DNA of 48,474 nucleotides, taken from the NCBI GenBank assembly GCA_902493795.1, contig CABUQZ010000012.1, positions 1-48,474 of the forward strand. Reading direction: 5' to 3'. The position numbers and the translations under genes were made by a program. The notes beneath the pieces are model-generated. The model was not told the origin of the DNA, did not search any database, and saw only the letters and a list, made by a program, of their open reading frames with translations. Of this stretch, positions 1-6,914 are shown piece by piece. Source of the DNA: an uncultured Clostridium sp. (GTDB lineage Bacteria > Bacillota_I > Bacilli_A > RF39 > UBA660). Numbering within the stretch: the first letter of the stretch is position 1; each line of letters opens with the position of its first letter.

Positions 1-68
1 AATTATCAAATAGTTCTTTTTCAGTTTTAAATGTAGTTATAATCATATAATTATTATATATTAAAATA

Positions 69-127
69 ACCAACCTTGAAAAGGTTGGCGACTAAAATTT
101 ATTTTAGTCTTTTTTTATTTTTTTTAG
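69..127 (+). terminator. Tandem-hairpin terminator of an upstream gene
   Basis: Two adjacent hairpins are visible. The first pairs CCAACCTT (70-77) with AAGGTTGG (81-88). The second pairs GACTAAAAT (90-98) with ATTTTAGTC (101-109) and runs straight into a long T-rich tract (110-126). The second hairpin plus T-tract is a standard intrinsic terminator, presumably for a + strand gene ending before the window. Nothing else can be supported in bases 1-268 apart from the Shine-Dalgarno site of the gene at 269. Confidence 0.75.
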
Positions 128-268
128 TAAACGTTTCTTGATTTATTGACAAGAATTATCTTTTACTCTCTACTTGAGTATTGAGTTTTATTATGATAAT
201 ATATGGTAAAGTATGAATTATAGAATTAGTGTTTTTTTCTAGTTTTAAAATAGATAGGAAGTGTTAAT

Positions 269-691
269 ATGAAAAATGTTAAATATTTAGGATTTGTTGG
301 ACTGGGATGTACTTTATTATTAACTGGATGTGGTGGAAGTGGTAATAAGTTAACTTGTACAACAAACAAAGGCGGTGCTACTCAAGAAGTAACACTTGAA
401 TTTGATAGCAAGGGGGAAAAAGCCATTGGATCATATATGTATTTGTATGCAGAAATACCTGAAAATCCTTCAGATGTACCAGAAGAAATTTCAGAATTAC
501 AAAAAGAAAAGGTTAAAGATATGTTTGAACAATATGTTTGTTCTTCTAGTTTGGTAGAAGATTGTAAAACAACTATCAATGGAAATGATCTTGAAGTTCG
601 TGCAACTCTTAGCAAAGAAGGTTTAGACGAAATGGGATCTAAAGAAGATGCTAAAAAGTTTTACGAAGATCAAGGTTATACTTGTAAGTAG
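269..691 (+). CDS. Small lipoprotein of unknown function
   Basis: 140 residues. The N-terminus is a lipoprotein signal peptide: two lysines, a hydrophobic stretch, then the lipobox LTGC with the modified Cys at about residue 21, so the mature protein should be lipid-anchored on the outer face of the membrane. The mature part is acidic with four further cysteines (LTCTTNK, EQYVCSSS, VEDCKTT, GYTCK) that could form two disulfides. The start is supported by AGGAAGTG upstream of ATG. I do not recognise the family; small lipoproteins of this shape are common in related gut Firmicutes. It appears monocistronic, with a hairpin terminator about 110 bases downstream. Confidence 0.8.
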   Translation: MKNVKYLGFVGLGCTLLLTGCGGSGNKLTCTTNKGGATQEVTLEFDSKGEKAIGSYMYLYAEIPENPSDVPEEISELQKEKVKDMFEQYVCSSSLVEDCKTTINGNDLEVRATLSKEGLDEMGSKEDAKKFYEDQGYTCK

Positions 692-801
692 TAATTACTG
701 AACTTTAAATTTTATTAAATACATTATTAATATCATCTTTAGTTAAGTGATACTGGTGTGTGTAAGTTAATATTACATTGTGAGCTTAATTACAATAAAA
801 T

Positions 802-823
802 AGGGTACTAGTGTACCTTTTTT
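802..823 (+). terminator. Intrinsic terminator downstream of the lipoprotein gene
   Basis: GGTAC (804-808) pairs with GTACC (813-817) around a four-base loop, followed by six T residues (818-823). The stem is short, but it is in the right place between the lipoprotein gene and the queH promoter. Confidence 0.55.
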
Positions 824-857
824 CGTGTCTAATTTTGTTTTTATTTACTATTGTTCC

Positions 858-886
858 TTGACTTTTATAATACTTGTTTGTACTAT
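858..886 (+). promoter_or_regulatory. Sigma-A-type promoter of queH
   Basis: TTGACT (858-863), a 17-base spacer, then TACTAT (881-886). Transcription would start near 893, only about a dozen bases before the queH start codon, so the mRNA leader would be just the ribosome binding site. Confidence 0.5.
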
Positions 887-904
887 TTTATTTAGGTGAT
901 CTTT

Positions 905-1519
905 ATGAATTATCAGTTAGTTTTATATGATACTTTAAAGAAAATTGTAAGTGACGGAACAAGACCAAAATTATTGTTACATGTTTGCTGTGCACCTTGT
1001 TCTAGTTATGTTTTGGAGTATTTAAATAAATATTTTGATATTACTGTTTTTTACTATAACCCTAATATTTCTTCTTATGAAGAGTATCAAAAAAGATTAA
1101 ATGAAGAAAATAGATTCGTAAAGGAATATCCATTTGAAAATAAAATTAATATAGTAGCAGGAGAATATGATAATAATTTATTTGAAGCTACAATAAAAGG
1201 ACTTGAAAACGAAAAAGAAGGGGGAGCTCGTTGCTTTAAATGTTATAGATTGAGACTAGAGGAAAGTGTTAAATATGCTAAAGAAAATGGTTTTGATTAT
1301 TTTACGACAACTCTTACAATAAGTCCTTATAAAAATTCAAAAGTATTAAATGAAATTGGTCATGAATTAGAAAGTATTTATAATGTTAAGTATTTATATT
1401 CTGATTTTAAGAAAAAGAATGGATATAAAAGAAGTATTGAATTATCTCATCAGTATAATTTGTATAGACAAGATTATTGTGGGTGTGTGTATTCAGTAAG
1501 AAATAAAATAGGTGATTAG
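905..1519 (+). CDS. queH: Epoxyqueuosine reductase QueH
   Basis: 204 residues. QueH reduces epoxyqueuosine to queuosine in tRNA, the last step of queuosine synthesis, and is the non-homologous alternative to cobalamin-dependent QueG. The sequence shows the hallmark HVCCAPCSSY near residue 27, a middle cysteine pair in ARCFKCYRLRLEES, and a C-terminal CGCVYS; these cysteines bind iron in the family. Length is usual. The start is placed at ATG 905 because AGGTGAT (894-900) is the ribosome binding site; the in-frame GTG at 896 lies inside it and is unlikely to be used. The next gene begins two bases after this stop, so the two are translationally coupled. A second queuosine gene, queA, is at 32217. 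Confidence 0.92.
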   Translation: MNYQLVLYDTLKKIVSDGTRPKLLLHVCCAPCSSYVLEYLNKYFDITVFYYNPNISSYEEYQKRLNEENRFVKEYPFENKINIVAGEYDNNLFEATIKGLENEKEGGARCFKCYRLRLEESVKYAKENGFDYFTTTLTISPYKNSKVLNEIGHELESIYNVKYLYSDFKKKNGYKRSIELSHQYNLYRQDYCGCVYSVRNKIGD

Positions 1520-1520
1520 A

Positions 1521-2051
1521 TTGAATATTAAAATTGTACAAAATGGAGAGTTGAACGAGAATTGTTATTTGATCTCAAAAGATAACAATTATTTAGTAAT
1601 AGATCCTGGAAGTGAATTCGATAAAATAAATTCCTTTATTCCAAAAGATGCAAAAGTACTTGGTATTTTAGTAACACATAGGCATTTTGATCATATTGGA
1701 GCATTAGAAGAATTTGTTAAGACTTATAATTGTCCAGTTTATGATAGATTAGGCACAAGCGAAGATACATATAAAATTGGACCTTTTAGCTTTAATGTTA
1801 TTTTTACTCCTGGACATACTCCTGATTCAATAACATTTTACTTCTATCAAAAAAGAATTATGTTTGATGGTGACTTCGTATTTGAAGGAAATATAGGAAG
1901 ATGTGACTTAGAAGGTGGAGATATGAAACAGATGCTTGAGTCTATTTCTAAAATTAAAAATTATCCAGATGATGTGACATTTTATCCGGGGCATGGGGAG
2001 TTTACAAAACTTGGCCATGAAAAATTAAAAAATTATTATTTTAATATATAG
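1521..2051 (+). CDS. Metallo-beta-lactamase-fold hydrolase (glyoxalase II-like)
   Basis: 176 residues. The metal-binding series is complete: THRHFDH (HxHxDH) near residue 55, a His in FTPGHTPDS, an Asp in FDGDFVFEG, and the last His in PGHGEF. This matches the small YcbL/GloB2 type of MBL hydrolase, whose substrates are thioesters such as S-lactoylglutathione or unknown. The protein is short and ends soon after the last ligand, so it lacks the C-terminal glutathione-binding domain of true glyoxalase II. I prefer a TTG start at 1521, six bases after AGGTG (1510-1514); an in-frame GTG at 1512 lies inside that ribosome binding site. The start almost abuts the queH stop, implying co-expression. 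Confidence 0.88.
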   Translation: MNIKIVQNGELNENCYLISKDNNYLVIDPGSEFDKINSFIPKDAKVLGILVTHRHFDHIGALEEFVKTYNCPVYDRLGTSEDTYKIGPFSFNVIFTPGHTPDSITFYFYQKRIMFDGDFVFEGNIGRCDLEGGDMKQMLESISKIKNYPDDVTFYPGHGEFTKLGHEKLKNYYFNI

Positions 2052-2084
2052 ATTTATGTTATTCTTATAATAGAGGTGGTAAAG

Positions 2085-2384
2085 ATGTATATAGATATTA
2101 TTATTGTGGTAGTTCTTTTATTGTTATCTATTTTTGTATATAGAAGATTTTCAAGTTTTGTATATGCTTTCGCAATAATAGATTTATTTTTAAGAATTAT
2201 GAATTTTTTAGTAGTAAAGATTCCTATTCCAAGTCTTAATGGAGTATTACCAACTAGCATTGAAGCGATAATAGCTAAATATACTAAAGGAATGCTTTTA
2301 GATGTGTTAATATGGCTTTATGTAGTTATATATATAATATTTTTAGGATATACAATTGTATACTTTAGTAAAAAGAAGAAATAA
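2085..2384 (+). CDS. Small multi-pass membrane protein, unknown function
   Basis: 99 residues, strongly hydrophobic, with about three membrane segments: near residues 2-16 (isoleucine/valine/leucine rich), 25-42, and 68-93, ending in a basic KKKK tail that should lie in the cytoplasm. The layout resembles small CvpA-like or YggT-like membrane proteins but I cannot assign it. The start is ATG 2085 behind GAGGTGG; the in-frame GTG at 2076 belongs to the ribosome binding site. The 19 bases just upstream (TATTCTTATAATAGAGGTG) recur exactly before the M13 peptidase gene at 6915. A hairpin overlapping the stop codon acts as terminator. Confidence 0.7.
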   Translation: MYIDIIIVVVLLLLSIFVYRRFSSFVYAFAIIDLFLRIMNFLVVKIPIPSLNGVLPTSIEAIIAKYTKGMLLDVLIWLYVVIYIIFLGYTIVYFSKKKK

Positions 2385-2402
2385 TGAATCTTCTTTTATT
2401 TT
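2373..2402 (+). terminator. Intrinsic terminator overlapping a stop codon
   Basis: AAGAAGA (2373-2379) pairs with TCTTCTT (2389-2395), followed by a T-rich tract. The 5' arm lies in the lysine codons at the end of the small membrane protein gene. Confidence 0.55.
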
Positions 2403-2405
2403 TCC

Positions 2406-2434
2406 TTGAAATTATTGAAGTTTTATAATATAAT
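2406..2434 (+). promoter_or_regulatory. Sigma-A promoter of the rimP-nusA-infB operon
   Basis: TTGAAA (2406-2411), exactly 17 bases, then TATAAT (2429-2434). Start of transcription is expected near 2441, giving a leader of about 70 bases that contains the hairpin at 2464-2483. Confidence 0.75.
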
Positions 2435-2463
2435 TAGTTTATCAACTTTGGAGTTTGGAGTTA

Positions 2464-2503
2464 GGTGGAAGAGTGCTTCCACCTTTTATGTTAGTTTTTT
2501 TGA
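2464..2503 (+). promoter_or_regulatory. Candidate NusA-responsive attenuator in the rimP leader
   Basis: GGTGGAAG (2464-2471) pairs perfectly with CTTCCACC (2476-2483) around the loop AGTG, followed by an interrupted T-tract (TTTTATGTTAGTTTTTTT). A strong stem with a broken U-tract is what a weak, factor-dependent terminator looks like. In Bacillus subtilis, NusA limits its own expression through a NusA-dependent terminator in the rimP (ylxS) leader. The same position and shape here suggest the same feedback loop, though this is inference from position and structure. Confidence 0.55.
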
Positions 2504-2512
2504 GGTGATAAA

Positions 2513-2761
2513 GTGAAAGAAAAGTTAGTTGAATTAGCAAAAGAAAAACTTGAAGAGATTAATGTTTCTATTTATGATGTTTTTCTAGAAAATGAAGGAA
2601 GTCAAAAGTTTCTTAGAGTAGTTATCGATTCAGAAGACGCAATCGATGTTTCTAAAGTAGTTGCTGCTACTAAGATAATTGATCCTTTAGTAGAAGAACT
2701 TGATTTAGTAGAAGACGAGTACATTTTAGATGTATATGGAAAATCAAAGGGAGATGATTAA
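2513..2761 (+). CDS. rimP: Ribosome maturation factor RimP, N-terminal domain only
   Basis: 82 residues, against about 150 for normal RimP. RimP helps assemble the 30S subunit. The sequence matches the N-terminal alpha/beta domain: a leading helix, then FLRVVIDSEDAIDVSKV and EELDLVEDEYILDVYGKS. It stops at the point where ordinary RimP continues with the EVSSPG linker and the C-terminal SH3-like domain, so that second domain is missing. The reading frame moves directly into nusA, leaving no room for a displaced fragment downstream. The start is GTG 2513 after GAGGTGAT. The first place in the nusA operon supports the name. Confidence 0.82.
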   Translation: MKEKLVELAKEKLEEINVSIYDVFLENEGSQKFLRVVIDSEDAIDVSKVVAATKIIDPLVEELDLVEDEYILDVYGKSKGDD

Positions 2762-2762
2762 G

Positions 2763-3884
2763 ATGAATGGAAAAGAATTCATTAAAGCAGTTGATGATAT
2801 AGTTAAAGAAAAAGGAATTGATAGGGATGTAGTATTTGAATCAATGGAACTTGCTCTTGCTACAGCTTATAAAAAGAATTTTAATTCATTAACTAATTCT
2901 AAGATTATCATTGATAGAAATACTGGTAATATCAAAGTATATTCATATAAGACAGTAGTTGCAGATGAAATGGCAACTGATGAGTATTTGGATACTTTAG
3001 ATGATGAGGATGAAGACGCAGTAGAATTTAATCCTAATTATCATATTACACTTACTGATGCTAGAAAAATAAATAAAGCATTAAATGTTGGGGATACTAT
3101 TGATACAGAAGTAACTCCAAAAGATTTTGGAAGAGTAGCAGCATCTACTGCTAAACAAGTAATTGTTCAAAAAATAAGAGAAGCTGAAAGAAACTCTCTA
3201 GTTAATGAATATGGAGATAAACAAGACGAAATGCTTGTTGGAACAGTAGAACTAGAAGATGTTGATAACTATTTCATTAATCTTGGAAGAAGTAATGGAA
3301 TACTTCCTAAGAAAGAATGTATTCCTGGTGAAAAGATTGAAATGGGAAAACAGATTAAAGTTTACGTTAGCAAAGTTGATAATGCTGGAAAGAGTTTATT
3401 TATTCTTTTATCAAGATGCCATTATGGATTTTTGAAAAGATTATTTGAACATGAAATCCCTGAGTTATCTGATGGTTCTGTAGTAGTTTATAGTGTTGCA
3501 AGAGATGCTGGAAGTAGAAGTAAAGTAGCAGTTTACTCAGAAAACCCTAATATCGATCCAATTGGAGCATGTATAGGAGAAAAGAAGAGTAGAATTTCTA
3601 GAATTATAGATGAACTTAATGGAGAAAAAATCGATATTGTAAAATACGATAAAGATCCTCAAGTATTTATTGCTAATGCTTTAAGTCCTGCAAAAGACTT
3701 ACATGTAATAATTACTGATCCTAAAAAACAAGAAGCAATTGTTGTGGTTGATGATGACAATTTCTCACTTGCTATTGGTAAAAAAGGACAAAATGCAAGA
3801 CTTGCAAGTAAATTAACTCATTACAAAATTGATATTAAGAAAACTGAACAAGCAAGAGAAATGGGAATTAATTTTAGAAATTAG
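2763..3884 (+). CDS. nusA: Transcription elongation/termination factor NusA
   Basis: 373 residues. NusA binds RNA polymerase and nascent RNA and modulates pausing, termination and antitermination. Domains in order: N-terminal polymerase-binding domain (about 1-130), S1 domain (about 150-220, LVGTVELEDVDNYFINLG), KH1 (about 225-290, with IGACIGEKKSRISRI) and KH2 (about 295-365, with NFSLAIGKKGQNARLASKL). Length is typical for Firmicutes, which lack the C-terminal acidic repeats. The start is ATG 2763, behind GGGAG in the end of rimP and one base after its stop; an upstream in-frame ATG at 2730 sits inside rimP and lacks a good site. Probably feedback-regulated through the leader hairpin at 2464. 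Confidence 0.96.
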   Translation: MNGKEFIKAVDDIVKEKGIDRDVVFESMELALATAYKKNFNSLTNSKIIIDRNTGNIKVYSYKTVVADEMATDEYLDTLDDEDEDAVEFNPNYHITLTDARKINKALNVGDTIDTEVTPKDFGRVAASTAKQVIVQKIREAERNSLVNEYGDKQDEMLVGTVELEDVDNYFINLGRSNGILPKKECIPGEKIEMGKQIKVYVSKVDNAGKSLFILLSRCHYGFLKRLFEHEIPELSDGSVVVYSVARDAGSRSKVAVYSENPNIDPIGACIGEKKSRISRIIDELNGEKIDIVKYDKDPQVFIANALSPAKDLHVIITDPKKQEAIVVVDDDNFSLAIGKKGQNARLASKLTHYKIDIKKTEQAREMGINFRN

Positions 3885-3892
3885 GTGATACT

Positions 3893-4165
3893 TTGAAAGT
3901 TAAGAAAATACCACTTAGAAGTTGTGTTGTGTCTTTTGAAAAACTTCCTAAAAAAGATTTAATTCGTGTTGTTAAAACACCAGAGGGGGAAGTTAAAGTT
4001 GATTTAACAGGAAAGTTAAATGGACATGGTGCATATATTAAAAAAGATAAGGCTGTTATAGAAAAAGCTAAAAAGACAAAAGTACTTGATAAACACCTTG
4101 AAACTACTATAAAAGAAGAAGTATATCTAGAATTGCTTTCTTCTTTGGGGGATAATAATGAGTAA
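3893..4165 (+). CDS. rnpM: YlxR/RnpM family RNA-binding protein
   Basis: 90 residues, starting at TTG 3893 behind AGGTGAT. The family (DUF448) is a small RNA-binding protein of the nusA operon, shown in Bacillus to bind and modulate RNase P and renamed RnpM. Visible marks are the N-terminal KKIPLRSCVVSFEKLPKKDLIRVV and GHGAYI in the place of the family's GRGAYI, with a lysine-rich C-terminal half. It begins eight bases after nusA and its last eight bases overlap the dCMP deaminase gene, so translation is coupled. The usual next gene, ylxQ (an L7Ae-like protein), is absent. Confidence 0.88.
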   Translation: MKVKKIPLRSCVVSFEKLPKKDLIRVVKTPEGEVKVDLTGKLNGHGAYIKKDKAVIEKAKKTKVLDKHLETTIKEEVYLELLSSLGDNNE

Positions 4166-4628
4166 TGAAAAAACAAAATGTGTAAGACCTAGTTGGGATG
4201 AATACTTTATCGAAATTGCAAATGTTGTTGCAAAAAGAAGCAATTGTGTAAGTAGACAAGTAGGTGCAGTTATAACTGTTGATAATCAAATTGTATCAAC
4301 TGGATATAATGGTGCTCCTAAAGGACTTCATCATTGTATTGATAAAGGAGGATGCTTAAGAAAGCTTCAAAATATCGAATCAGGTACTAGACAAGAGATA
4401 TGTAGAGCAGTACACGCAGAGCAAAATGCTATCATAAGTGCAGCTATAAAAGGAGTTAGTATTAAAGGTGGAACGGTATACGTTAATACTTATCCTTGTG
4501 GAATATGTGCTAGAATGCTAATTAATGCAGAAGTAAAAAGAATAGTGTACGATAGTGATTATAGTGATCCACTTTCTAAAGAAATGTTAGATGAAAGTGG
4601 AATTGAGGTAGTAAGATTTAAAAAATAA
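4158..4628 (+). CDS. comEB: dCMP deaminase (ComEB family)
   Basis: 156 residues. The enzyme deaminates dCMP to dUMP, feeding thymidylate synthesis. The cytidine-deaminase zinc site is complete: HAEQNAI (His and catalytic Glu) near residue 92 and PCGICARML (the Cys pair) near residue 114. An N-terminal extra loop with cysteines (HHCIDKGGCLRK) matches the additional structural metal site of the dCMP deaminase group. It overlaps ylxR by eight bases and precedes infB by 24, so it is embedded in the translation operon. In most Firmicutes ylxQ lies here and comEB lies with comEA/comEC, so the placement is unusual. Confidence 0.9.
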   Translation: MSNEKTKCVRPSWDEYFIEIANVVAKRSNCVSRQVGAVITVDNQIVSTGYNGAPKGLHHCIDKGGCLRKLQNIESGTRQEICRAVHAEQNAIISAAIKGVSIKGGTVYVNTYPCGICARMLINAEVKRIVYDSDYSDPLSKEMLDESGIEVVRFKK

Positions 4629-4652
4629 TAATAGAAAGTGTAGGTGGTTTTT

Positions 4653-6767
4653 ATGATGAGTATATTAGAATATGCTGAAGACGTTCATAGAACAGTAGAG
4701 GAAATATTGAGTCTTTGTGATAGATTAGGAATTAAGTATGATTCACAAGATTCAATGTTAAGTGAAGATGACATTGTATTATTAGATGGTGAGACAGCAA
4801 GCGATGTTGAAGAAATTAACGAGTATATCGAAGATGAAGTACTAGAAGAAAGAGTAGAAAAAATTATTAGTGATGCCAAAATAGATATTGATAGTACCAC
4901 TAATAAACAAAAATTAAAAAGTAAACAAGAAAGACAAGAAAGCTCTAAAGTAAAGTTCCAAAAAGAAAGAAAAGAACTTTATAAACATAGAGAAAAATTG
5001 ATGACTAATGAAGATAATAAAGAGGAAGATATAGTTCTTTATAAAGAAGATATGACTGTTGCTGACCTTGCAAGTGAACTAAATGTCCCTTCAACAGAAG
5101 TAATTAAGAAGTTAATGAAACTTGGTGTTATGGCTTCAATTAATTATGCTTTAACATTTGAAGTTGCTGAACTTGTTGTAATTGATTACAATAAAGTACT
5201 TAAAGAAGCTGAATCAAAGGATATAAGTAACTTTGAAAAATTTGAAATAAATGATAGTGAAGCAAATCTTGTTAATCGTCCACCTATTGTTACAGTCATG
5301 GGACATGTTGACCATGGTAAAACTTCTTTACTTGATAAGATTAGACAAACTGATGTTGTAAGTGGAGAAGCAGGGGGAATAACTCAAGCTATTGGTGCAT
5401 ATCAAGTTGAAAGAAATGGTAAAAAAATAACATTTATCGATACACCAGGACATGAAGCATTTACTGAGATGAGAGCACGTGGTGCTAGTGTTACTGATGT
5501 AGTAATAATTGTAGTAGCAGCAGATGATGGTGTTAAACCTCAAACAAAAGAAGCAATAGATCATGCTAAGGCTGCATCTGTTCCTATTATTGTTGCTATT
5601 AATAAAATAGATAAACCAGAAGCAAATATTGAGAAAGTTACAAATGAACTTGCAGAATATGGATTAACTCCAGAAGAATGGGGAGGAAGTACAATATTTA
5701 ACCATATTTCTTGTAAGACTGGAGAAGGAATTGATAAACTTCTTGAAAATATTATTCTTGTTAGCGAAATGGAAGAGTTAAAAGCAAATCCATCTAGATA
5801 TGCCATTGGTACTGTTATTGAGTCAAAACTTGATAAGAAAACTGGTGTAGTTGTATCAGTTCTTGTACAAAATGGAACATTAAGACTTGGTGACCCAGTA
5901 GTTGTTGGTACATCATTTGGAAAAGTTAGATCTTTAAAAAATGATAAGGGTCAAGAAATAACAGAAGCATATCCATCAATGCCTGTTGAGATTACTGGTA
6001 TTTCAGAAGTTCCATCAGCAGGAGATAAATTTATGGCTTTCGAAACAGAAAAACAAGCTAAGAATATTGCTGAAAGAAGAAAAGCAAGAAGTAAGGCAAA
6101 GGATACAAATAGAACTGGAATGACTCTTGACGATTTATTTGGTGCTATTAAAAGTGGTGTTAAAGAAATCAATGTCGTTTTAAAAACTGATGTTAATGGA
6201 AGTTTAGAAGCTATTAAACAAAGCCTTGCTAAGATTAATATTGATGGAGTTAAGGTATCTGTAATACGTGGTGGAGTTGGTACTATTACTGAAAGTGATG
6301 TAGTACTTGCTAATGCATCTCGTGCAATTATAATTGGATTTAATGTTAGACCATCAAGTTCTGTAGTTGATCTTGCTAAAGAATATAATGTCGATATTAA
6401 ATTATACGATATCATTTATAAAATGATTGAAGATATTGAAAAAGCTATGAAGGGTATGCTAGATCCTGAATACGAAGAAGTAAATCTTGCTGAAGTTGAG
6501 GTAAGACAATTATTTAAGTTTTCTAAAGTTGGTATTATCGCAGGAAGTTATGTTAAAAATGGAACTGTAAAAAATGGAGCTAATGTTCGAGTTGTAAGAG
6601 ATGGTGTAGTTTTAGCTAATACTAAAATTAAGACTTTACAAAGAGAAAAAGACCAAGTAACAAGTGTTGCTAAGGGAATGGAATGTGGTATTACTTTAGA
6701 AAATTATCAAGATATTAGAGAAAATGATATTCTTGAAGTTTACGAATTAAAGGAAATTAAAAGATAG
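4653..6767 (+). CDS. infB: Translation initiation factor IF-2
   Basis: 704 residues. IF-2 is the GTPase that brings initiator tRNA to the 30S subunit and promotes subunit joining. A short acidic/lysine-rich N-terminal region leads to an IF2_N module (about 130-190, MTVADLASELNVPSTEVIKK). The G domain carries GHVDHGKT, DTPGHEAF and NKID. Domains II, III and the C-terminal tRNA-binding domain follow. The first 120 residues are reduced compared with longer Firmicutes forms. The start is ATG 4653 behind AGGTGG (ATG 4656 is also possible); the in-frame GTG at 4644 lies in the binding site. A terminator follows, so the peptidase gene downstream is a separate unit. Confidence 0.96.
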   Translation: MMSILEYAEDVHRTVEEILSLCDRLGIKYDSQDSMLSEDDIVLLDGETASDVEEINEYIEDEVLEERVEKIISDAKIDIDSTTNKQKLKSKQERQESSKVKFQKERKELYKHREKLMTNEDNKEEDIVLYKEDMTVADLASELNVPSTEVIKKLMKLGVMASINYALTFEVAELVVIDYNKVLKEAESKDISNFEKFEINDSEANLVNRPPIVTVMGHVDHGKTSLLDKIRQTDVVSGEAGGITQAIGAYQVERNGKKITFIDTPGHEAFTEMRARGASVTDVVIIVVAADDGVKPQTKEAIDHAKAASVPIIVAINKIDKPEANIEKVTNELAEYGLTPEEWGGSTIFNHISCKTGEGIDKLLENIILVSEMEELKANPSRYAIGTVIESKLDKKTGVVVSVLVQNGTLRLGDPVVVGTSFGKVRSLKNDKGQEITEAYPSMPVEITGISEVPSAGDKFMAFETEKQAKNIAERRKARSKAKDTNRTGMTLDDLFGAIKSGVKEINVVLKTDVNGSLEAIKQSLAKINIDGVKVSVIRGGVGTITESDVVLANASRAIIIGFNVRPSSSVVDLAKEYNVDIKLYDIIYKMIEDIEKAMKGMLDPEYEEVNLAEVEVRQLFKFSKVGIIAGSYVKNGTVKNGANVRVVRDGVVLANTKIKTLQREKDQVTSVAKGMECGITLENYQDIRENDILEVYELKEIKR

Positions 6768-6791
6768 ATAATTATAGATATATCATTATTT

Positions 6792-6828
6792 AGGATTGTA
6801 ACCAGTAATTTGGAGACAATCCTTTTTT
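6792..6828 (+). terminator. Intrinsic terminator after infB
   Basis: AGGATTGT (6792-6799) pairs with ACAATCCT (6816-6823) around a 16-base loop, followed by a T-run. This ends the rimP-infB operon. Confidence 0.8.
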
Positions 6829-6914
6829 AGTGTTTAATGAAAGTTAAGAGAAAATAATTTAATTTTCTTTTTTTTTATATTTTATTATGCTATTCTTATA
6901 ATAGAGGTGTTAGG

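Noticed and set aside
692..893. A preQ1 riboswitch before queH
   Set aside because: I see no match to the preQ1 aptamer; the region holds only a terminator and a promoter with almost no leader.
5951..6415. 154-codon minus-strand open frame within infB
   Set aside because: Antisense shadow of a conserved gene with no start signals and low-complexity Ser/Thr/Leu composition.
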